Assembly: GCA_947498055.1 (NCBI GenBank) | Contig: CANMJA010000017.1 | Coordinates: 1 to 64,000 of the forward strand | Direction: 5' to 3' | DNA from: an uncultured Tenacibaculum sp. | Lineage (GTDB): Bacteria > Bacteroidota > Bacteroidia > Flavobacteriales > Flavobacteriaceae | DNA length: 64,000 nucleotides | Shown here: one piece after another, positions 29,617-39,709 of the stretch | How the letters are laid out: every line of letters begins with the position of its first letter | How positions within the stretch are numbered: the first letter of the stretch is position 1 | The notes under the pieces: generated by a model | Told to the model about the DNA's origin: nothing | What the model saw: the letters and a program-made list of their open reading frames with translations, nothing else | Database searches by the model: none | Made by a program: the position numbers and the translations under genes

Positions 29617-29739
29617 TTTTAATTCAAAAATAAGAGTGTTCGCATCAAATCACATTAGTCAAAAGGAAGTAATGCTTAAGTTTGTGAAGAACAACTTATC
29701 AAGTATTTAAAATTGTACAGTTGTTTGAATTAATCAGAT

Positions 29740-29772
29740 AAGTCAAGGGAGTTGTTAACCTTGACTTTTTTT
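29740..29772 (+). terminator. Second terminator-like hairpin in the susCD gap
   Basis: AAGTCAAGG (29740-29748) pairs with CCTTGACTT (29759-29767), then T5-6. Confidence 0.75.
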
Positions 29773-29951
29773 AGTTTTTAAAAAATACAATCAATTTAAT
29801 TTGAGGTTGTTTACATTGTTTTTTTATCAGTTTGTTAACTTAATTTTTTTACGTTTAATAATTTACATGTAAGAAACTGTATTTTATTGAAATTAAAAAG
29901 AATGTTAACTTTATATTAATTATATTAGTGTAAATTTTAATCAAATAATTT

Positions 29952-32900
29952 ATGAATTTACATTTTAAAAATGCAATGTATTTGTTGTTTTTTTTAGGTA
30001 TCATACTTAAAATTAATGCACAAGAAAAGGTAGTTAGGGGAACTATATCTGATACTTCAGGGCCTTTGCCTGGAGTTAATGTCATTGTTAAGGGGACAAA
30101 CAAAGGGGTAGAAACAGATTTTAATGGAAAGTATAGTATTAAAGCTGCTAAAGGAAAAACATTGATTTTTTCTTTTGTAGGAATGAAAACTATGGAGAAA
30201 ATAATTGGAGACTCAAATACTATGAATATAGTAATGGAAGAGGATTCTGATTTATTAGAAGAGGTAGTCGTTGTAGCTTATGGTACAACTACAAAAGAAG
30301 CTTTTACAGGAGCTGCTAATGTGGTTGGAGTAAAGGATTTAGCTACAAGAAATGTTACCTCTCCAATAGCTGCAATTGAAGGTAGAGCTACTGGGGTACA
30401 ATTTACTTCTGCGGCAGGACCTGGAGGTTCACCAAATATTGTAATACGTGGTGTCGGAACTCTTAATGGAGATACGGATCCACTTTATATAGTAGATGGT
30501 GTTCAGTATGAAGGATCTTTGAATACAATTAATCAAGAAGACATTCAGTCGTTTACAATTCTTAAAGACGCAGCTTCTACATCTTTATATGGTTCTAGAG
30601 CAGCTAATGGAGTTGTAATTATAACTACCAAAAAGGGTTCTAAAGGAGGAGTAAAGTTAAATTTCTCAGTACAATCTGGTATTGTTACAAATGGAGTTCA
30701 AAGATATGATCAATTGTCTCCAGGTCAGTATTATGAAACTATGTGGGAAGCTCTAAAAAATTCTGCAGCGGGTAATGGAGACCCAGCATTTGCAAGTGCC
30801 AATATTTACAATCAATTAGGGTATAATCCTTTTAATGTTCCTAACGATCAAATAGTGGGAATCGATGGTAAATTAAATCCAAATGCAAAAGTAATTTATC
30901 AAAGTTTGGATTGGTTTGATGAACTTCAACAACAAGGAATTAGAAATAATTATAATGTTAATGTTTCTGCTGGAGGAGAAGACCATAGAGTGTTTTTTTC
31001 CGCTTCTTATTTAGAGGAAGAAAGTTATGTAGTAACTTCTGGCTTTGATCGTTTAACAGCAAGGCTTAATGCTGATTTTGATGTTAATGAGAAATTAAAA
31101 ATTGGAGGTAGTGCTAATATAGCTATTACAGAAGCAAGAGGGCCAAGTTCTGCAGGTACAGGAAGTATTGTAAATCCTTTTGCTTTTGCTTTAGGTATAG
31201 GGTCTATTTACCCTGTATTTGTAAATGATTTACAAGGTAATATAGTAAAAGATGCTTTTGGAGAGCCTGTATTCGATTCTGGAGAAGGGTTTTCTGAGTT
31301 TAATATTGGTTCTAGACCAACGAATCAAGGTAGACATGCATTACAGGAACTTCTTTTAAATAATGAAAGTGATAGAGATAATACCTATGGATTTAGATTT
31401 TTTGCAGATTATAAAATTTTAGATGGTCTAACTTTAAAACTAAATTATGGTAGAGATATTAACGAATTGTTTGAAAGAGAATATGAAAACGCAATAATTG
31501 GTGATGCGAATCCAGACGGAAGATTAAGTGAAAGAAGAGCTAGAAGAGATGTTAAAAACTTTAATCAAGTTTTAACGTATGCTAAAAGTTTTGGAAAACA
31601 TAATTTAGATTTTACTGCCGGTCATGAAAGTTACGAGAGAGCTATTTCAAGAATAGATGGTCTCGCAACGGTTCAAGCTGCGAATGGTATTTTCGAATTT
31701 GCTAATTTTTCAAATGTGGTAGATTTAGATGGGTTTACTACCGATAAAGCGATAGAAAGTTACTTTTTTAGAGCTAATTACAATTTTGATAATAAATACT
31801 ATTTAAGTGGGTCTGTAAGACGTGATGGAACTTCAGTATTTGAAAGAGACAAGAGATGGGGTAATTTTTATTCTGTAGGAGGATCTTGGCGTATTGACCA
31901 AGAAGAGTTTATGGAAAATGTGTCTTTTATTAATAAATTGAAATTAAGAGCTTCGTATGGAGAAGTTGGGAATGATGATTTATTAGATGACTATTTATCG
32001 CAAGCAAGATTTTCAATTACATCAAACGCAGCTAGACCAGGGGTTATTTTTACAGACATAGGAAATCCTAATCTAGTATGGGAGACTACCGAAAATTTTG
32101 ATGTGGCTTTAGAATTCTCTTTATTTAATAATTTTTTAGATGGTTCTGTTGAATATTATAAAAAAAATGGAACAGAACTATTATACCTTTTACCTATTGC
32201 TCCTAGTAATGGATTAAACGAAGTTCCTGTTAATTCAGGAGACATGTTTAATTCAGGTTTAGAGTTAGGTTTAACAGCACACCTTGTTAATAAAGAAAAT
32301 TTTAAATGGGATTTAACATTGCAGGCTTCTACATTTAAAAATGAAATCACAAACTTACCAGATCCATTTATTAATGGAACAAAACGTTGGGCAGAAGGAA
32401 GATCAAGATTCGATTTCTTTTTACGAAAAACAGCAGGTGTAGATCCAGCTAATGGTGATCAGTTGTTTTATTTGTATGAGCAAGATGCCAATGGAGAAAG
32501 TGTACCTGTTTTAGATGCAAATGGGAATCAAGAAACAACCAATGATTGGCAAGAAACGGAGAGAGCATATACAGGAGATTCTTCTATTCCAGATTTATTA
32601 GGTTCCGTTTCAAATAGTTTAAGTTATAAAGGACTTTCATTAGATTTCTTAATCACTTATGGTATAGGAGGTAAAATATTAGACAATGCATATTCTTCTT
32701 TAATGCATAGTGGAACCTATGGTCGATCTCTGCATCCAGATATTTTAAATGCATGGAGACAACCTGGAGATATAACAGATGTACCAAGATTAGAAAATGG
32801 AAATCCTGATTTAGTTAGAGGTTTGTCAGATAGATTTTTAACAGATGCTTCTTTCTGGGCTTTAAAAAATGTTAATATAGGATATACATTAAATGAGAAA

Positions 32901-33074
32901 GTTACAAAAGCGTTGAATGTGGATAATTTAAGATTAAGCTTATCAGGTGAAAACCTATTTTTACAAAGTGAAAGGAAAGGGTTAGATCCTCAGTATAATT
33001 TAGGAGGAACTCCTCCTGGTGATGATTTTTCTCCGCCAAGAATAGTTTCTCTAGGTTTAAATGTATCATTTTAA
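29952..33074 (+). CDS. SusC-family TonB-dependent outer membrane transporter (copy 2)
   Basis: 1040 residues, same layout as copy 1: signal peptide, regulatory-like domain (TISDTSGPLPGVNVIVKGTN), VVVAYGTTTKEAFTG, plug with DPLYIVDGVQYEG and TSLYGSRAANGVVIITTKKG, barrel. Outside the first ~110 residues the two copies differ strongly, so they likely handle different ligands. The signal-peptide-encoding bases are shared with copy 1 to a degree not matched by neighbouring codons. SusD partner starts 12 bases downstream. Confidence 0.93.
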   Translation: MNLHFKNAMYLLFFLGIILKINAQEKVVRGTISDTSGPLPGVNVIVKGTNKGVETDFNGKYSIKAAKGKTLIFSFVGMKTMEKIIGDSNTMNIVMEEDSDLLEEVVVVAYGTTTKEAFTGAANVVGVKDLATRNVTSPIAAIEGRATGVQFTSAAGPGGSPNIVIRGVGTLNGDTDPLYIVDGVQYEGSLNTINQEDIQSFTILKDAASTSLYGSRAANGVVIITTKKGSKGGVKLNFSVQSGIVTNGVQRYDQLSPGQYYETMWEALKNSAAGNGDPAFASANIYNQLGYNPFNVPNDQIVGIDGKLNPNAKVIYQSLDWFDELQQQGIRNNYNVNVSAGGEDHRVFFSASYLEEESYVVTSGFDRLTARLNADFDVNEKLKIGGSANIAITEARGPSSAGTGSIVNPFAFALGIGSIYPVFVNDLQGNIVKDAFGEPVFDSGEGFSEFNIGSRPTNQGRHALQELLLNNESDRDNTYGFRFFADYKILDGLTLKLNYGRDINELFEREYENAIIGDANPDGRLSERRARRDVKNFNQVLTYAKSFGKHNLDFTAGHESYERAISRIDGLATVQAANGIFEFANFSNVVDLDGFTTDKAIESYFFRANYNFDNKYYLSGSVRRDGTSVFERDKRWGNFYSVGGSWRIDQEEFMENVSFINKLKLRASYGEVGNDDLLDDYLSQARFSITSNAARPGVIFTDIGNPNLVWETTENFDVALEFSLFNNFLDGSVEYYKKNGTELLYLLPIAPSNGLNEVPVNSGDMFNSGLELGLTAHLVNKENFKWDLTLQASTFKNEITNLPDPFINGTKRWAEGRSRFDFFLRKTAGVDPANGDQLFYLYEQDANGESVPVLDANGNQETTNDWQETERAYTGDSSIPDLLGSVSNSLSYKGLSLDFLITYGIGGKILDNAYSSLMHSGTYGRSLHPDILNAWRQPGDITDVPRLENGNPDLVRGLSDRFLTDASFWALKNVNIGYTLNEKVTKALNVDNLRLSLSGENLFLQSERKGLDPQYNLGGTPPGDDFSPPRIVSLGLNVSF

Positions 33075-33085
33075 AAAGAATAATT

Positions 33086-34735
33086 ATGTTAAATAAATTA
33101 AAATATTTATTCACAGCACTTATTGTTGTTTCGATGGTGTCTTGTGAAGACGATTTTCTAGACAGAACTCCTACAGATGCTATTGCTGCTTCTGAAGCTT
33201 TAGCCAACGAAGATAATATGCAGCTAATACTTAATGGGGTGCATAGAGGTTTATTTTCGCAATCTCAGGATATATTCCCAGGAGGGAGTACTCAAAGAGC
33301 AAATAATCATTATTGGATACCACTTGGAGATAATTTATCGGGTGGTTTAATTCATAGTGCGAATGCGAATAATTTAGGATGGAGAACTGAGATGCAATGG
33401 AATTCTCATACCATAGCAACATCGCTTACATGTGAGTTATTGTGGTATCACCGATACAATATTATTCTACATGCGAATTTATTAATCAATGAAATTACAA
33501 ATGGAAGTTTTGTAGATACACCTAAGTTAAATTTTATTTTAGGGCAAGCGTATACGTATAGAGCGTATGCTTATCTTTCTTTAATTCAACATTACGCGAA
33601 AGGATATTTAATAGGAAATCCAACAACAGATCCTGGAGTGCCTTTACTTTTTTCTTCAGAGTTGCCATTTACAAGTGAACCTAGATCTTCTGTTCAGGTG
33701 ATTTACGATCAAATAGGATTAGATTTAGAAGAGGCTATTAAAGCTTTTATAAATGCTGGAGGATCATCTTCTGCTGGAGGATCATCTTCCGATAAATCTC
33801 AATTAAATATAGATGTAGCAAATGGTCTTAAAGCTAGATGGGCACTTTCTAAAGGAGATTGGCAAACCGCAGCAGATGCAGCTGTCGCTGCACGTCAACG
33901 TTATCCTTTATTAAAAGAAGCTGATTGGAAATCAGGTTTTAATACTACAGATCTTTCAGAAGTTATTTGGGGAAGTAAAGTCATTGAGACAGAGACAACA
34001 TTTTTCCGTTCTTACTTTTATTTAGCGAGTAATACTTTTAATGGAAGTCAGATTAGAAATAATCCAAAAATAGCAGATAGAAGATTGGTAGATGCTATTC
34101 CAGATACAGATTACAGAAAAGATGTATTTATTATTGATGCACCAAATACAAATAGTTCAGCAGCAAATGGACAGGGTGGTTTTGGTAACGATCCTAACTA
34201 TACAGATGAAAAAGCTTTTGATGAAAGAAGAGCAGAAATAAATGCAAAGTATGGTATAACTAACAGGTTTAACCAGCATCCTTACATGCATTTTAAATTA
34301 AAGAATAAAAACCCTGGTTCTATCGATCCAGATGATGTAATTTATATGCGTTCTTCTGAAATGTATTTAATTGAAGCGGAAGCAAAAGCAATGATGGGTG
34401 ACATACCAGGTGCGCAGGCTGCTTTAAGAACTTTAGGAGAAGAAAGAGATAGTGCATACGATGTAACTGCCTTTAATACACAAACATCTTTAATGGATCA
34501 GATTAAGTTTCAGAGAAGATTAGAATTGTGGGGAGAAGGATTTGGATATACAGATAAAATACGTTGGGATGAAGGAATTGACCATGGAGCTAATGGAGGT
34601 TCTGGGGCTTCTGTAGTACTTTATCAAGACGCTTTTGTTGTAGAGAAACCATCTCTTAATAACGATTGGATTTTTAAAATTCCGCAGGCAGAAATAAATG
34701 CGAATCCAAATATAACTCCTGCAGATCAAAATTAA
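33086..34735 (+). CDS. SusD/RagB-family surface lipoprotein (copy 2)
   Basis: 549 residues; lipobox LIVVSMVSCEDDFLDR, RagB/SusD fold with LGQAYTYRAYAYLSLIQHYAK and C-terminal FQRRLELWGEGFGYTDKIRW. A Ser/Gly loop (about residues 224-235) is encoded by an 18-base perfect-but-one tandem duplication at 33755-33790. Pairs with the upstream susC. Confidence 0.92.
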   Translation: MLNKLKYLFTALIVVSMVSCEDDFLDRTPTDAIAASEALANEDNMQLILNGVHRGLFSQSQDIFPGGSTQRANNHYWIPLGDNLSGGLIHSANANNLGWRTEMQWNSHTIATSLTCELLWYHRYNIILHANLLINEITNGSFVDTPKLNFILGQAYTYRAYAYLSLIQHYAKGYLIGNPTTDPGVPLLFSSELPFTSEPRSSVQVIYDQIGLDLEEAIKAFINAGGSSSAGGSSSDKSQLNIDVANGLKARWALSKGDWQTAADAAVAARQRYPLLKEADWKSGFNTTDLSEVIWGSKVIETETTFFRSYFYLASNTFNGSQIRNNPKIADRRLVDAIPDTDYRKDVFIIDAPNTNSSAANGQGGFGNDPNYTDEKAFDERRAEINAKYGITNRFNQHPYMHFKLKNKNPGSIDPDDVIYMRSSEMYLIEAEAKAMMGDIPGAQAALRTLGEERDSAYDVTAFNTQTSLMDQIKFQRRLELWGEGFGYTDKIRWDEGIDHGANGGSGASVVLYQDAFVVEKPSLNNDWIFKIPQAEINANPNITPADQN

Positions 34736-34781
34736 ATGATATAAGATATAATCAAATGATTTAATTATTTAAATTAATTAG

Positions 34782-34810
34782 AGCCAAGGTTTTTTAACCT
34801 TGGCTTTTTT
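34782..34810. terminator. Bidirectional terminator
   Basis: GCCAAGGTT (34783-34791) pairs with AACCTTGGC (34796-34804), followed by T6. It overlaps the 3' end of pyrF on the other strand. Confidence 0.9.
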
Positions 34811-35621
34811 TATTCAAAATAAGTTCCATTTGTTGTTGTAATTCTTCCGCTTTTATAGCAGCATTATTAGCAAAGTTTTCGTCATTACCAGCATAAATAA
34901 TGCCACGAGAAGAATTAATTAATAGACCTATATTATTTGTCATTCCATACTTACAAACATCTTGTAGATTACCACCTTGTGCACCAACACCAGGAACTAG
35001 TAAAAAACTATCTGGAATGATTTTTCTAATCTCAGAAAAATATGCAGCTTTGGTAGCTCCTACCACATACATTAAGTTTTCTGAATTTTTCCAACCCTTA
35101 GAAGTTTCTAAAACTTTTTTATATAGCTCCTTGTTATTTATTTTTTGAGTTTGAAAATCAAAAGCACCTTGGTTAGAAGTTAAAGCCAATAAAATAGTAT
35201 GTTTATTATTAAAAGCTAAAAAAGGCTCTACAGAATCTTTTCCCATATACGGAGCTACAGTTACAGAATCAAAAGCTAAATCTTCTAAAAAAGCTTTTGC
35301 ATACATAGTAGACGTGTTTCCTATATCGCCACGTTTAGCATCAGCAATAGTAAAAATTTCAGGATGCTTTTCATTAATATAATTAATAGTTTTTTCTAAA
35401 GCCTTCCATCCTTTAATTCCATATGCTTCATAAAAAGCAGTATTAGGCTTGTAAGCAACACATAAATGATGTGTAGCATCAATAATAGCTTTGTTAAAAG
35501 AAAAAATAGGATCTTCTTCTTTTAATAAATGTTTTGGAATTTTTTGTAAATCTACATCTAAACCAATACATAAAAACGATTTCTTTCTCTTAATTTCAGT
35601 TACTAATTGTTGTGTTGTCAT
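34794..35621 (-). CDS. pyrF: Orotidine 5'-phosphate decarboxylase
   Basis: 275 residues from the start chosen at 35621 ([20 protein letters not shown]); an upstream in-frame Met exists but would add 19 residues unlike the family. It decarboxylates OMP to UMP, last step of pyrimidine synthesis. The catalytic D-x-K-x2-D is in [25 protein letters not shown] binds substrate and [10 protein letters not shown] the phosphate. The ~275-residue length with an insertion is the class 2 (PyrF subfamily 2) type. Divergent from a membrane-protein gene. Confidence 0.95.
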   Translation of the reverse strand: MTTQQLVTEIKRKKSFLCIGLDVDLQKIPKHLLKEEDPIFSFNKAIIDATHHLCVAYKPNTAFYEAYGIKGWKALEKTINYINEKHPEIFTIADAKRGDIGNTSTMYAKAFLEDLAFDSVTVAPYMGKDSVEPFLAFNNKHTILLALTSNQGAFDFQTQKINNKELYKKVLETSKGWKNSENLMYVVGATKAAYFSEIRKIIPDSFLLVPGVGAQGGNLQDVCKYGMTNNIGLLINSSRGIIYAGNDENFANNAAIKAEELQQQMELILNKKSQG

Positions 35622-35633
35622 TGTAAGTGTTAT

Positions 35634-35668
35634 AGTTGTACAAAAGTAAATATTATATTTGCTTAATA
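35634..35668. promoter_or_regulatory. Overlapping divergent -7 boxes for pyrF and its neighbour
   Basis: On - TACTTTTG (35648-35641) fits TAnnTTTG for pyrF. On + TATATTTG (35654-35661) fits for the gene at 35681, with a TTG at 35636 but at a short 15-base spacing. Suggestive only. Confidence 0.4.
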
Positions 35669-35680
35669 AGAAGAACATTA

Positions 35681-36478
35681 ATGAAAAACTTCCATCAAAA
35701 TTTATTATACAAAAAATGGTTTTTAATAGCTGTTTTTTTATTAATAGTGAATGATTTTTTTCTAAAGCATCAATTTCATAATGTGTTAACAGGAAAACTC
35801 TCAGATTTTGTTGGGTTATTCGCTTTTCCTTATTTTATAAGTTTGTTTTCGAAAAGAATTAAGTTAATTTATTTTTTAACAGCACTATTTTTTATGTACT
35901 GGAAAATAGAAGCATCGCAACCATTAATTGATTATTTAAATAATGTAGGCTTTAATTTGTATAGAGTAGTAGACTATACAGATTTTATGGCGCTTTTAAT
36001 ACTACCTATATCTTATAAATACAGACAAGAATTAATACTTTTAAAAACCAGTAGAGTTACTAATACTTTAATTATTTTAGTTTCGTGCTTTTCTTTTGTG
36101 GCAACAACACAGAGAAGAATTCATAGACCACCGCATGTAGAGAAACTAGGAATGAAGTCAGAAAAGAAAATAGAAGTTTCTTTGAGAAAAGAACATTTAT
36201 GGGATGGATTAGGGTATGAACCACTATATCTAAACAATGGCTATTATATTATTTTAGAAGATTCAATTGGAATGGAAACATATTATAAAACTACTATACA
36301 TGAAAAAAATGATTCATTGATAACTATACAAATAGATAGTATTTTAGAATATAGGTATTCTTATTTTTTATATAATATAGATTCTCTTACTAGAGCTAAA
36401 GCATTAGATAGATATAGAAGTATGAATAGTAAAGACTTTGAAAAAATATTTGAAGAAAGAATAAAAGGTATAGAATAA
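35681..36478 (+). CDS. Conserved membrane protein of unknown function
   Basis: 265 residues from the ATG at 35681 ([20 protein letters not shown]). Four hydrophobic segments in the first ~150 residues, then a soluble C-terminal part with several Tyr/Asp-rich strands. No family recognised. The sequence [20 protein letters not shown] is a likely conserved core. Its TAA overlaps the ATG of the next gene by one base, so it is coupled to the permease gene. Confidence 0.75.
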   Translation: MKNFHQNLLYKKWFLIAVFLLIVNDFFLKHQFHNVLTGKLSDFVGLFAFPYFISLFSKRIKLIYFLTALFFMYWKIEASQPLIDYLNNVGFNLYRVVDYTDFMALLILPISYKYRQELILLKTSRVTNTLIILVSCFSFVATTQRRIHRPPHVEKLGMKSEKKIEVSLRKEHLWDGLGYEPLYLNNGYYIILEDSIGMETYYKTTIHEKNDSLITIQIDSILEYRYSYFLYNIDSLTRAKALDRYRSMNSKDFEKIFEERIKGIE

Positions 36479-37554
36479 TGATCCGATTTTTTTTTAGTAA
36501 ACTAGCTTATGGTGGTATAACTCTTTTTGGAGTGATAACAGTTATTTTCTTTTTATTTAATGTGTTGCCAGGAGATCCTGCTAGAATGTTAATGGGGCAA
36601 AGAGAAGATAGCGAGCAACTAAAAAACATCAGAAAAAAATATGGTTTCGATCAGCCTTTAACTACACAATATTTGTACTATTTAAATGATTTATCTCCTG
36701 TGTCATTTCACAGTACCAATAAAGAAGATTATACATTCTTAACTTCAGAAAAATACATAGCTACCAAGATTTTAAGTGTGGGAGCTACAGAAGTGGTCGT
36801 AAAATATCCTTATTTAAGAGAATCTTTTCAGAAAAACGGAAAAAGTGTGTTAGAAGTAATCAAGGAAACATTACCGAATACAGCCGTTTTAGCAATAGTT
36901 TCCATTATAATTGCATTGGTTTTTGGAATTGTACTTGGAATATTTTCCGCATTATATAAAGATACTTTTTTTGATAGGATAATTGCAGTAATTAGTACTC
37001 TAGGAATGAGTATTCCTTCTTTTTTCTCTGCAATTTTAATGGCATGGGTATTTGGCTTTCTTTTACATGAGTATACTAATTTAGAAATGACAGGCAGTTT
37101 ATATGAAATAGATGATTTTGGAGAAGAAATAAAGATACAATGGAAAAACCTCTTACTACCAGCAATAGTGTTAGGTATTCGTCCTTTAGCTGTTGTCGTG
37201 CAATTAATGCGTAATTCATTATTAGAAACATTAAATCAAGACTATATTAGAACGGCTAAATCAAAAGGATTAAATAAATACCAAATAATAAAAAATCATG
37301 CGCTTAAAAATTCTTTAAATCCAGTAATAACTGCTATTTCTGGGTGGTTTGCATCTATGTTAGCAGGAGCAGTTTTTGTGGAATATATTTTTAATTGGAA
37401 TGGTTTAGGAAAAGAAATTGTAAGTGCTTTAAATACACTCGATTTGCCAGTAATTATGGGAAGTGTTTTAGTAGTTGCTACGTTATTTATAATTATTAAT
37501 ATATTAGTAGATGTAATGTATAGTTGGTTAGATCCTCGAGTAAAATTAAATTAA
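36478..37554 (+). CDS. DppB/OppB-type ABC transporter permease
   Basis: 358 residues. Starts FFFSKLAYGGITLFGVITVI with FNVLPGDPARMLMG, both typical of the B permease of dipeptide/oligopeptide importers. The EAA loop DYIRTAKSKGLNKYQIIKNH, which contacts the ATPase, is intact. Six helices, with an unusual ~65-residue extracytoplasmic insertion after helix 1 (about 60-125). The C permease, ATPases and binding protein are not in the window, so the partner subunits must be elsewhere. Translational coupling with the upstream membrane protein. Confidence 0.88.
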   Translation: MIRFFFSKLAYGGITLFGVITVIFFLFNVLPGDPARMLMGQREDSEQLKNIRKKYGFDQPLTTQYLYYLNDLSPVSFHSTNKEDYTFLTSEKYIATKILSVGATEVVVKYPYLRESFQKNGKSVLEVIKETLPNTAVLAIVSIIIALVFGIVLGIFSALYKDTFFDRIIAVISTLGMSIPSFFSAILMAWVFGFLLHEYTNLEMTGSLYEIDDFGEEIKIQWKNLLLPAIVLGIRPLAVVVQLMRNSLLETLNQDYIRTAKSKGLNKYQIIKNHALKNSLNPVITAISGWFASMLAGAVFVEYIFNWNGLGKEIVSALNTLDLPVIMGSVLVVATLFIIINILVDVMYSWLDPRVKLN

Positions 37555-37555
37555 G

Positions 37556-38029
37556 ATGAAACAGTTTGTTTTTTATATATTAAGTAGCTTTTTTTTGATA
37601 AGTTGTGGTGTCTTTCAGCCAAAAGTATTTACAGAAAAAGCATTAGAAGAAAAACTCGTAACTATAGAAAGAGATTCTATTACGTTTAAAGAAATCTTGA
37701 ATAAGAATAAAGATAAAGAAATTTTTGCTCAAATTTTTGCAACATATTGTCCTGTTAGCCAAGATAGTTTCGAAGATGTAATAGCTTTTCAAAAAGAAAA
37801 TAATAATAAAGAGTATGTTTTTTTATCTGTAGACCATAGTTATCATGATTGGAAAAACGGATTAAAAAGAATGAAGGTAAAAGGACAATTTTATTACATT
37901 CCTAAAAAAGGAAAAGGAGCCTTAGGAAAGTTTTTAAAATTGAAGAGTATTCCTAGGTTTTTAAAAATAGATAAAAATGGGGTTATTTCTGTGTTCAAAA
38001 CTTCTAAAGTTACCGATAAATTAAAATAA
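37556..38029 (+). CDS. TlpA-like lipoprotein with degenerate redox site
   Basis: 157 residues; lipobox SSFFLISCGVF; thioredoxin-fold with FAQIFATYCPVSQDSF where TlpA proteins have W-C-x2-C. The second Cys is replaced by Ser, so disulfide exchange in the usual manner is not possible; cis-Pro is present in KLKSIPRFLKID. It is paralogous to the next gene and starts two bases after the permease. Confidence 0.82.
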   Translation: MKQFVFYILSSFFLISCGVFQPKVFTEKALEEKLVTIERDSITFKEILNKNKDKEIFAQIFATYCPVSQDSFEDVIAFQKENNNKEYVFLSVDHSYHDWKNGLKRMKVKGQFYYIPKKGKGALGKFLKLKSIPRFLKIDKNGVISVFKTSKVTDKLK

Positions 38030-38512
38030 ATGAAGTATCTAAAAATACTATTGCTAATTTTATTAATAGGATGTGCTAATAAAAACGAAACGAAGTTTTC
38101 AGAAAAAGCATTAAATGAAACATTTGTTTCTTTAGATGGAGTGTCTATAAAATTTAAAGAAATTGTTAATAAATATAAAGGGAAAAAGATTTTAATAGAT
38201 GTTTGGGCGTCTTGGTGTGGAGATTGTATAAAAGGAATGCCAACTATTGTAAAGATGCAAGAAGAGTATAAAGAAATAACATTTCTTTTTTTATCTATAG
38301 ATAATTCTCTAGAAGATTTAAAATACGGTATTGAAAAATACAATGTAACTGGAGAACATTATTTACTGCCTTCTAAATGGGATGGAGAATTTGCTGATTT
38401 TCTAGGTTTATCGTGGATTCCTAGATACTTAGTTGTTGATGAAAAAGGAGAAATAAGTGTGTTTAATGCAGTAAAAGCAAATGATAAAAGAATAATATCT
38501 TCTTTAAATTAA
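38030..38512 (+). CDS. TlpA-like thiol-disulfide oxidoreductase lipoprotein
   Basis: 160 residues; lipobox ILLILLIGCANK; active site DVWASWCGDCIKGMP (C-x2-C intact); cis-Pro in LGLSWIPRYLVVD. Probably reduces or isomerises disulfides at the outer side of the membrane. It directly abuts the degenerate paralogue (ATG follows its stop), which points to tandem duplication and divergence. Confidence 0.88.
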   Translation: MKYLKILLLILLIGCANKNETKFSEKALNETFVSLDGVSIKFKEIVNKYKGKKILIDVWASWCGDCIKGMPTIVKMQEEYKEITFLFLSIDNSLEDLKYGIEKYNVTGEHYLLPSKWDGEFADFLGLSWIPRYLVVDEKGEISVFNAVKANDKRIISSLN

Positions 38513-38950
38513 TATTAGAAACCTGATTTATTTTCAATTACTAAATAAGTCGTTTTAAAACAAAAAATGTCACATCGAGTGATTTTCAGACTAAAAGGAA
38601 GGAAAATTGTATCGAGATGTTATCGAACGGTTCTTGATATATCTGTGTTTAATACAATCTATTGATAATAAATGATTTAAAAATTAATTTTATTCATAAT
38701 AATAATCAAACTCAGGTTAGAATTACAGAATCTAAACTTAAAAAGAGTTAAGTATTTAAATAAAATAGATATATCTCTTTATTACTATGATAATAAAATA
38801 GCTATAATTTCTAATAGTTTAATATTACGATTTCGTAAAAAAAGGAGTAGATAATTTAAAAACTTCATCATTAAAAAAGTAATTTTGTATAGAGCAGTTC
38901 TATTTTAAATAGTGAGCAAAGCTAAAAGTATAACATTAAGTAAATTAACA
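38513..38950. other. 438-base gap upstream of tpiA
   Basis: Holds a dispersed repeat (38568-38640), AT-rich sequence with stop-riddled frames, and a TAATTTTG box at 38880-38887 that may be the tpiA -7 element, about 63 bases before the start. Confidence 0.6.
38568..38640. repeat. Dispersed intergenic repeat, copy 1 (TCGAGTGATTTT...TATCGAGA type)
   Basis: TGTCACATCGAGTGATTTTC, then GGAAAATTGTATCGAGA, then TTCTTGATA facing the TATCGAGA arm. Shares order and wording with 49580-49652 and, reversed, 59662-59745. Confidence 0.7.
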
Positions 38951-39709
38951 ATGAGAAAAAATATTGTAGCAGGTAACTGGAAAATGAATAATTCGTTAAA
39001 TCAAACAAAAACACTTATTGGAGATTTAATTGTAGAGTTAAAAGGAGTAGAATTGGTAAATACTAGAGTTATTATAGCTCCTTCTTTTGTAAATTTACAA
39101 GAAGCAATAAAAGGCACAGAGAATAATGAAATAGAAGTAGTAGCTCAAAATATGCATTATGCTGAAAATGGTGCTTATACAGGGGAGGTATCTGCAGAAA
39201 TGTTATCTTCAATAGGAATAAAAACAGTAATTCTTGGACATTCAGAAAGAAGAGCTTATTTTAATGAAACAGATGAAATCTTAACACAAAAAGTAACCGC
39301 AGCATTAGCTAATAATTTAGATGTTATTTTTTGTTTTGGAGAGCAATTAGAAGACAGAGAATCAGAAAATCATTTTAATATTGTTGAAGCGCAACTAAAA
39401 AATGTATTATTCGAGTTACCTACAAATGCTTTTAAAAATATTATTTTAGCGTACGAACCAGTATGGGCTATAGGTACAGGTAAAACAGCAAGTGCAGATC
39501 AAGCACAAGAAATGCACTCTTTTATAAGAAAAACATTGTCTGAAAAATATAATGCTGAATTAGCAGAAAGTGTGTCTATACTTTACGGAGGAAGTGTGAA
39601 ACCAAATAATGCAGAAGAAATTTTTTCTAAGCCAGATGTAGATGGAGGACTAATAGGAGGAGCATCTTTAAAAGCGAAAGATTTTTCAGCAATAGTAAAG
39701 GCAATTTAA
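38951..39709 (+). CDS. tpiA: Triosephosphate isomerase
   Basis: 252 residues from the ATG at 38951; an upstream in-frame ATG would add 13 residues not found in the family. Interconverts dihydroxyacetone phosphate and glyceraldehyde 3-phosphate. Catalytic Lys11 (GNWKMN), His97 (LGHSERR), Glu169 (AYEPVWAIGTGKTAS) and the phosphate-binding GGSVKP and GGLIGGASL are present. First gene of a run with prmA, clpS and a small gene, all abutting. Confidence 0.97.
   Translation: MRKNIVAGNWKMNNSLNQTKTLIGDLIVELKGVELVNTRVIIAPSFVNLQEAIKGTENNEIEVVAQNMHYAENGAYTGEVSAEMLSSIGIKTVILGHSERRAYFNETDEILTQKVTAALANNLDVIFCFGEQLEDRESENHFNIVEAQLKNVLFELPTNAFKNIILAYEPVWAIGTGKTASADQAQEMHSFIRKTLSEKYNAELAESVSILYGGSVKPNNAEEIFSKPDVDGGLIGGASLKAKDFSAIVKAI

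Larger units (their letters stand above)
29552..29951. other. 400-base gap between the two susCD pairs
   Basis: Contains two terminator-like hairpins (29585-29616 and 29740-29772) and then AT-rich sequence up to the second susC. No ORF of note. Presence of two terminators suggests that the second pair has its own promoter in 29800-29940. Confidence 0.75.

Noticed and set aside
38650..38880. Short coding fragments upstream of tpiA
   Set aside because: The frames contain early stops and no start, and show no recognisable family; AT-rich chance ORFs are as likely.
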